A program made the translations under genes and the position numbers. Shown piece by piece: positions 55,159 to 59,845 of a stretch of DNA of 59,845 nucleotides. The DNA is from an uncultured Pelagibacteraceae bacterium (lineage in GTDB: Bacteria; Pseudomonadota; Alphaproteobacteria; Pelagibacterales; Pelagibacteraceae). The notes under the pieces were generated by a model. It ran no database searches. It was not told the DNA's origin and saw nothing but the letters and a program-made list of their open reading frames with translations. The DNA is taken from NCBI GenBank assembly GCA_905612235.1, contig CAJQRF010000035.1, forward strand, positions 1 to 59,845, read 5' to 3'. Each line of letters opens with the position of its first letter. The stretch's first letter is position 1.

Positions 55159-56058
55159 ATGGACCTAGTAACAAAGCTTTTTGAAGTTCTTTTTCCAGTG
55201 TTTTTAATTATAGGAATAGGTTATTGGTATGGAAAAAAGGACCCTAAATTTAATACTAAGTTCATTACTATTTTTGCAGGCAATTTTGGTTTGCCGTCTA
55301 TTATTTTTTATTCGCTAACGACAACAAATATAAGTTTTGAACTTTTTTTAAGATTTTCATATTACATCACTCTATATGTTGGAATCTTTTCTATTATAGG
55401 TCTAGTAATTCTAAGAATACTAAATAAAGATATTTATAGGTTATTACCTCCATTAATTTTACCTAATACAGGTAATATGGGTATGCCTTTATGTTTGTTT
55501 GCATATGGAAAAATTGGTTTAGCTATAGCTACTGCAGTAACTTCCATGATATTAATTTTTCATTTTAGTCTTAATATTTTATTAGCAAGCAAAAAATTTT
55601 CTATCAAACCTTTGTTAAATTGTATTCCAATCTATGCTTTATTAATTTCTTTAATATTTGTTTATTTTAAAATTCCTGCACCTAAATTTTTAGAAAATAC
55701 TACTTTCTTAATAGGTTATTCAACAATTTTCCTAGTTTTGATGTCCCTAGGGGTTTCTTTGTCTAAACTTAAAGTATTTTCATTTAAGGAAACAATTATT
55801 TATTCTTTTATTCGAGTTATATTAGGTCCCATTGTTGGTTTAGCTTTTGTTAAATTTTTCAACCTTTCAGGCGTTGAAGCTGGAGTTATGTTTATTCAAG
55901 CTTCTATGCCATCTGCTGTGCTCACCTTTTTAGTCAGTGAAATTTATTCACCTAAAAAAATATCTAACAGCATTGCCAGCACTGTTGCGTTATCAACTTT
56001 TTTATCATTTTTTACTTTAATAGTTGTAGTATTCATTTCTTTAAAATACTTTAACTAG
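55159..56058 (+). CDS. AEC-family (auxin efflux carrier-like) transporter
   Basis: This is a 299-residue inner-membrane permease with about ten hydrophobic segments. The family plan is clear (FEVLFPVFLIIGIGYWYGKK at the start, LPNTGNMGMPLCLFAYG in the N-terminal half, QASMPSAVLTFLVSEIY near the end). AEC members move organic acids or other small compounds; the substrate is unknown. It starts 4 bases after the SbmA-like gene. Confidence 0.9.
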   Translation: MDLVTKLFEVLFPVFLIIGIGYWYGKKDPKFNTKFITIFAGNFGLPSIIFYSLTTTNISFELFLRFSYYITLYVGIFSIIGLVILRILNKDIYRLLPPLILPNTGNMGMPLCLFAYGKIGLAIATAVTSMILIFHFSLNILLASKKFSIKPLLNCIPIYALLISLIFVYFKIPAPKFLENTTFLIGYSTIFLVLMSLGVSLSKLKVFSFKETIIYSFIRVILGPIVGLAFVKFFNLSGVEAGVMFIQASMPSAVLTFLVSEIYSPKKISNSIASTVALSTFLSFFTLIVVVFISLKYFN

Positions 56059-56060
56059 CT

Positions 56061-56909
56061 GTGAAAGCTATTTCTTATAATTTATTAGCATGGGCTATTT
56101 TGCCTTTTATGGACGCTGTAGCTAAGTATTTAAGTTCTGATATTTCTTTTTTCCAAATTACATGGGCTAGGTATTTTTTTACTGTTTTTTTTACCTTACC
56201 TTTGATGTTTTTTTTCTTCAGAAAAAAATTAACTTGGACCACTCATCCAAAGTTGCAATTTTTTAGAGGATTAACACTATTTTTTGCAAATATATTATTT
56301 TTTTATTCTATCTCTATAATTTCTATGGCTAAAGCTTTAACTCTTGCTTTTATTGCCCCTCTGATTACAACAGCTTTATCTCCATTTTTTTTAGGTGAAA
56401 GGGTAGGTTTTAGAAGATGGTCTGCTGTTCTTGTCGGTTTTCTCGGCAGTTTAATTGTTATTAGACCAGGAATTATCGAATTGAATCTAGCAAGTATTGC
56501 TGCATTAGGTACTGGTTTTTTTTATGGCATATATCTTATTATTACTCGTAAACTCCATACTTCTGACAGCCCTTTGTTAACCTTGTTACTTACTGGTGTA
56601 GTCGGGGTCATTATTGCTTCGTTCTTCGTACCTTTTGTTTGGATAAATCTTACTATTAATCAATGGTTACTCCTGGGTTTAATGGGTGTTTTCGCTTGCC
56701 TTGGGCACTTTTTTTTAATTTTGTCACTTAAATATGCTGATGCATCTAAATTAGCGCCTTTCGGATATTTTGAAATCGTTACTAATGTCATTCTAGGCTA
56801 CCATTTTTTTTCTGATTTTCCTCATTATTGGACTTGGTTAGGTTTTCTAGTAATTGTTTCGTCTGGTATATATATATCAGTTAGAGAAAGGGTTAATTAC
56901 ATTCCTTAG
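56061..56909 (+). CDS. EamA/DMT-family transporter
   Basis: This is a 282-residue ten-helix inner-membrane transporter with two EamA repeats. The segments LLAWAILPFMDAVAKYLS, FRGLTLFFANILFFYSIS and KLAPFGYFEIVTNVILGYHFF fit the family. The start is GTG at 56061, 2 bases after the AEC stop, which fits the N-terminal helix. The substrate is unknown. It is the last gene of the plus-strand run that begins with the NDUFS4-like gene. Confidence 0.9.
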   Translation: MKAISYNLLAWAILPFMDAVAKYLSSDISFFQITWARYFFTVFFTLPLMFFFFRKKLTWTTHPKLQFFRGLTLFFANILFFYSISIISMAKALTLAFIAPLITTALSPFFLGERVGFRRWSAVLVGFLGSLIVIRPGIIELNLASIAALGTGFFYGIYLIITRKLHTSDSPLLTLLLTGVVGVIIASFFVPFVWINLTINQWLLLGLMGVFACLGHFFLILSLKYADASKLAPFGYFEIVTNVILGYHFFSDFPHYWTWLGFLVIVSSGIYISVRERVNYIP

Positions 56910-57329
56910 ATGTACTTAATGTTATACTTGAACTATATAATATTATTTAGTAAAAACAAATAGTTAACTATATTAATTAAAGTAAATTAGACACTAAAAT
57001 AATAAAATTATCAAGAAATGACTTAATGTTATCTAACATTTTAAATTCGTAGTATAAAAAATTACATAAGGTGTAAATAAGTCAATAAAACAAGCATTTT
57101 AACTATATTTACGCAATTTTGATGAATTGAGCATGCAAAAAAGACAAAAAAAAACCTAAAAAAAAAGATAAGTTTAATCTGTAAAAATGAGGGTTGCACT
57201 CTTGGAATATGGCGTTTAAACGGCCATAGAAGGGGTAATTTTTAGTTTTTACTATAGAATGCCACAACTAGTGGGTGTAATGCAAATAATATAAAAATAT
57301 CTAGTTAAATCGCTTATAAATAGCTAAAA
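56910..57329. other. 420-base non-coding stretch with a palindrome
   Basis: No coding frame is convincing here. Most is AT-rich, but 57190-57245 is richer in G and C and holds a near-perfect palindrome ATGGCGTTTAAACGgCCAT (57209-57227, one unpaired G). A small inverted repeat ccac/gtgg is near 57262-57274. A 12-base word acttaatgttat is repeated (56914-56925, 57021-57032). It may hold a regulatory site, a small RNA, or remnants of an insertion at the edge of the integrase-bearing region. Confidence 0.5.
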
Positions 57330-57722
57330 TTAAGGGTTTTTAACGTATTTAGAACTAAATTTAAACTCTTTTTTGAGTCCAACAAATAATAATGTCCAGG
57401 CAAACTTACCTTCAGGTATTTTAATGCTATGACGATCTTTATAACGTTTGAAGCCAATATAGCCTGGCTTTCTCCAAAAAGAACCTTTCTCGGTTTTTTC
57501 CCAATAACCACCTTTTATAATTATTGTTATATAAGACCAATAATGGTCGTGTAAATCTCCTAAATCACTTTTTAGAATCTTGTGGATGAATATGTTGAAA
57601 GGAAACCATTTAGGTCTACGTCTGAAAAGAAGATAATATCGTATTACAAAAGGTTCAGCGACCCTGTAATCTGGCCAACTTGGACCTCTATCTAAGATTA
57701 TTTTTTTACGATTTCTAAACAT
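57330..57722 (-). CDS. Cupin-fold protein of unknown function
   Basis: This is a 130-residue single-domain protein with a cupin metal-site pattern: His58 and His60 (LHDHYW), Glu75 (GGYWEK) and His98 (DRHSI), the 3-His-1-Glu arrangement. Family features include RYYLLFRRRPKWFPFN and FAWTLLFVGLKKEF. Similar short proteins occur in phages, environmental contigs and genomic islands. The substrate is unknown. It is divergent from the integrase gene across 123 bases. Confidence 0.8.
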   Translation of the reverse strand: MFRNRKKIILDRGPSWPDYRVAEPFVIRYYLLFRRRPKWFPFNIFIHKILKSDLGDLHDHYWSYITIIIKGGYWEKTEKGSFWRKPGYIGFKRYKDRHSIKIPEGKFAWTLLFVGLKKEFKFSSKYVKNP

Positions 57723-57813
57723 TCTGTAAAACTTTTTTTTCCAATTTCTTATATTTATTTTTTATATAATTTTATTTTATTTATATTGACTTATGAATTC
57801 ACTTAATATATTT

Positions 57814-57840
57814 ATTCCGATAATTAATGGTTATCGGAAT
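57814..57840 (+). repeat. Perfect inverted repeat directly upstream of the integrase gene
   Basis: ATTCCGATAA (57814-57823) and TTATCGGAAT (57831-57840) are perfect 10-base inverted copies around a 7-base spacer, ttaatgg. It ends 5 bases before the integrase ATG. This is the geometry of a tyrosine-recombinase core site (two binding arms around a 6-8-base crossover region). It could instead be an RNA hairpin covering the ribosome-binding site or an operator. Confidence 0.6.
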
Positions 57841-57845
57841 GATTT

Positions 57846-58763
57846 ATGAATGAATTAATAACTGATATAAAAAGCCTTGAATTAGAAACCTTAAAGAATT
57901 TAAAAAATTCTAAGTCTGCTAATACTCTAAGAGCTTACAAAGCTGATTTTAAAGATTTTGCAGTATTTTGTACAAAAAATGGTTTAAATTCATTGCCTAC
58001 GGATCCTAAAATACTATCCTTATACTTAACTCATTTGTCAGCAACCTCAAAATTCAGCACCTTAAAGAGAAGAATAGCCTCAATAAGCGTGATTCATAAG
58101 ATAAAAGGACATTACTTAGACACAAAACATCCAATAATCATGGAAAATTTGCATGGAATAAAAAGAGTTAAGGGTAGCAACCAAAAGGCGAAAAAACCTA
58201 TATTAATCAATGAATTAAAGTTGATTATTAATGCGATAGATGAATTCAATAAACAAGAGATAAGAAAAATTAGAGATAAAGCAATTATACTTATTGGATT
58301 TTCAGGAGGATTCAGAAGATCTGAATTAGTTAATTTTGAATATGATGATGTTGAATTTGTAAATGAAGGGGTAAAAATTTATATTAAAAGATCAAAAACT
58401 GATCAATCAGGCGAAGGAATGACTAAAGCAATCCCCTACTTTGAAAATAAATCGTTTTGCCCAGTCCTAAGTTTGCATAATTGGTTAAATAAAACAAAAA
58501 TAAAATCAGGAAAAGTATTCGATATTTCAGATAAAAGTATTGCACTAATAATAAAAAAATATACTTCATTATGTGGTTTAGACCCAAATAGATATAGCGG
58601 CCATAGTTTACGATCAGGTTTTGCTACATCAACAGCAGAATCTGGAGCAGAGGAAAGAAATATAATGGCAATGACCGGACATAAAACAACACAGATGGTA
58701 AGAAGATACATCCAAGAAGCTAATTTGTTTAAAAATAATGCTTTAAATAAAATAAAAATATAA
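57846..58763 (+). CDS. Tyrosine recombinase/integrase
   Basis: This is a 305-residue site-specific recombinase. The N-terminal SAM-like core-binding domain covers about 15-105 (TLRAYKADFKDFAVFC). Catalytic residues are Arg157 (GGFRRSEL), Lys184, His253 and Arg256 (GHSLRSGF), His279 (GHKTTQM) and Tyr288 (RYIQ), so it should be active. It differs from XerC/XerD in sequence and resembles integrases of genomic islands. There is no tRNA target next to it; the inverted repeat at 57814-57840 is a candidate site. The next gene starts at the base after its stop. Confidence 0.93.
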   Translation: MNELITDIKSLELETLKNLKNSKSANTLRAYKADFKDFAVFCTKNGLNSLPTDPKILSLYLTHLSATSKFSTLKRRIASISVIHKIKGHYLDTKHPIIMENLHGIKRVKGSNQKAKKPILINELKLIINAIDEFNKQEIRKIRDKAIILIGFSGGFRRSELVNFEYDDVEFVNEGVKIYIKRSKTDQSGEGMTKAIPYFENKSFCPVLSLHNWLNKTKIKSGKVFDISDKSIALIIKKYTSLCGLDPNRYSGHSLRSGFATSTAESGAEERNIMAMTGHKTTQMVRRYIQEANLFKNNALNKIKI

Positions 58764-59441
58764 ATGAAATTTCTGAAAAGTATTTACTATGAAAAATATA
58801 CAAAAAAGTCGTACGCAATTAGTAATGTAGACTTAATTATTGATAGAATTTTTTCAAATAAAAAAAAAGGCATTTATATAGATGTTGGCTGTAATCATCC
58901 AATTAAATATAACAATACATATTTACTTTATAAAAGAGGATGGAGTGGCATAAATATTGATTTGGATAAATCATCAATAAAAGAATTTAATAAATTTAGA
59001 AAAAAAGATTATAACGTAGAAGCTATAGTTTCAAATGATAATAAAGTGAAGGATGTTTACATTTATCATGACAGATCAGCAATCAACACAGTAAGTAAAG
59101 AATTAATTAACTATAGAAAATCGAAAATAAAAAAAATCAAAAAAAAATCAACAACTTTAAATAAAATTATAGAAGATTCACCATTTAATAAAAAAAAAAT
59201 TAATTTAATTTCTATCGATGTTGAAAATTATGAATATGAAGTATTAAAAAATTTTAATTTTAAAAAATATAAAGTAGATTTAATAGTAGCTGAGTGTTTA
59301 GATTTAAGTCAAAAAAAACTTGAAATGTACACACAGTCGCTAGAATTTATAATGAAAAGTAAATTATATAAATTATTAATAAGAAATAATTATAAATTAA
59401 TTAATTGGGTAAACTCAGACTTAGTATTCTTAAAAAAATAA
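58764..59441 (+). CDS. FkbM-family methyltransferase (island copy)
   Basis: This is a 225-residue SAM-dependent methyltransferase. Motif I is YIDVGCNHPIKYNNT (about 39-53), followed by WSGINIDLDKSS with the acidic ribose contact, and LISIDVENYEYEVLKNF, the FkbM signature. It is short and very lysine-rich. It begins at the first base after the integrase stop, so the two are cotranscribed. It is not closely similar to the FkbM protein at 39854. The target is probably a sugar on a surface glycan. Confidence 0.85.
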   Translation: MKFLKSIYYEKYTKKSYAISNVDLIIDRIFSNKKKGIYIDVGCNHPIKYNNTYLLYKRGWSGINIDLDKSSIKEFNKFRKKDYNVEAIVSNDNKVKDVYIYHDRSAINTVSKELINYRKSKIKKIKKKSTTLNKIIEDSPFNKKKINLISIDVENYEYEVLKNFNFKKYKVDLIVAECLDLSQKKLEMYTQSLEFIMKSKLYKLLIRNNYKLINWVNSDLVFLKK

Positions 59442-59445
59442 AAAT

Positions 59446-59845
59446 TTAATCTATCAATTTCATAACTTCATTTTTAATGCTGTTAAACTTATTTCTGTAA
59501 ATTTGATTGTAGTTCTTCATATACAATGTCCAGCGGTCGTAGAATTCCTTTTTACTTTCTTCAATAATATCAATTATCTTAATATTAAAAGAATTTGGAA
59601 TATGAGTTAACCCACAGTGACAACTAATAAAGATTTTAGAATTTCTTGCTATAGATTCAAAATCATCAAGTGAAGCTTTATATATTAAAAAAATGGATGA
59701 ATTAGAATAATTTTTATAGAAAATTTTTTCATTTTTTTTATAGAAGAATTTATTTTTTAGTTTGTTTAATAAATCAAAATCTAACATGCCAGAAGTTATT
59801 ACTAAACTCATGTTTTTTTTAGCTATGTCATTTAAAAAAGTAACA
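59446..59845 (-). CDS. Glycosyltransferase-like protein, C-terminal part (start outside window)
   Basis: This minus-strand frame is open through the window edge; the first ATG at 59811 is internal, since upstream codons (VTFLNDIAKKN) continue without a stop. The visible 130 or so residues include FISCHCGLTHIPNSFNIKIIDI, which resembles the C-terminal nucleotide-sugar-binding part of heptosyltransferase/GT9-like proteins. The gene faces the FkbM gene with only 4 bases between stops. Family assignment is tentative because only part is visible. Confidence 0.6.
   Translation of the reverse strand, partial: VTFLNDIAKKNMSLVITSGMLDFDLLNKLKNKFFYKKNEKIFYKNYSNSSIFLIYKASLDDFESIARNSKIFISCHCGLTHIPNSFNIKIIDIIEESKKEFYDRWTLYMKNYNQIYRNKFNSIKNEVMKLID

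Overview
The window is a strongly AT-rich, tightly packed stretch of a streamlined alphaproteobacterium. It most resembles the SAR11/Pelagibacterales type or another equally reduced marine lineage. The evidence is gene order and content seen directly: an Aap general L-amino-acid ABC transporter, the alphaproteobacterial run erpA-dgt-argS-(SPOR position)-nagZ-scpA-scpB-tatABC-serS-yajC-secD-secF, the run mltB-rlpA-dac-tmk-holB-metG-tatD-MBL hydrolase, recG next to sdhE, and an NDUFS4-like complex I accessory subunit. Many genes overlap by 4-14 bases, and convergent neighbours share stop-codon bases. Genus or clade cannot be fixed from the sequence alone.

Layout. 1-4149: aapJ (5' end outside the window), an internal hairpin terminator, then aapQ-aapM-aapP. 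4163-5427: a secreted DUF6134-like protein and a lone XRE-type regulator. 5468-8152 (minus strand): tRNA-Asn, tRNA-Cys and a 750-residue outer-membrane protein that joins a C-type lectin domain to an autotransporter-like barrel. 8329-15111: valS (split by a frameshift in an A7 run), ilvD, manC-like, xthA, erpA. 15152-25985: one dense housekeeping block from dgt to secF. 25982-38889: PuuD-like membrane protein, uvrA, ssb, gyrA, coaD, a cyclophilin, tgt (all four zinc ligands replaced), tRNA-Lys, a Tat/lipoprotein M48 protease, a DUF502 protein, recG, sdhE, tRNA-Ser. 38977-43859: an accessory surface-modification group next to tRNA-Ser (GT2, FkbM methyltransferase, radical SAM enzyme, putative sugar O-methyltransferase). 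43904-51482: cell-wall and replication/translation housekeeping genes. 51486-53655 (minus): glutathione peroxidase, NhaA, MOSC protein. 53727-56909: tRNA-Pro, NDUFS4-like protein, SbmA/BacA-like transporter, AEC and EamA transporters. 56910-59845: a 420-base non-coding stretch, a cupin protein, a tyrosine recombinase with a perfect inverted repeat just upstream, an FkbM methyltransferase, and a partial glycan-related gene. This looks like the edge of a variable genomic island.

How the genes work together. Most of the window is core: amino-acid uptake, translation (ValRS, ArgRS, SerRS, MetRS and five tRNAs), protein export (TatABC, SecDF-YajC), chromosome upkeep (ScpAB, GyrA, SSB, UvrA, RecG, HolB, Tmk) and peptidoglycan turnover (NagZ, MltB, RlpA, DD-carboxypeptidase). 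The accessory parts all point to the cell surface: a lectin-like adhesin, two glycan-modification clusters and an integrase.

The observations most worth following are the lectin-autotransporter fusion, the zinc-less Tgt, the valS frameshift with the adjacent repeat-flanked remnant, the integrase with its possible core recombination site, and the radical SAM/methyltransferase pair.
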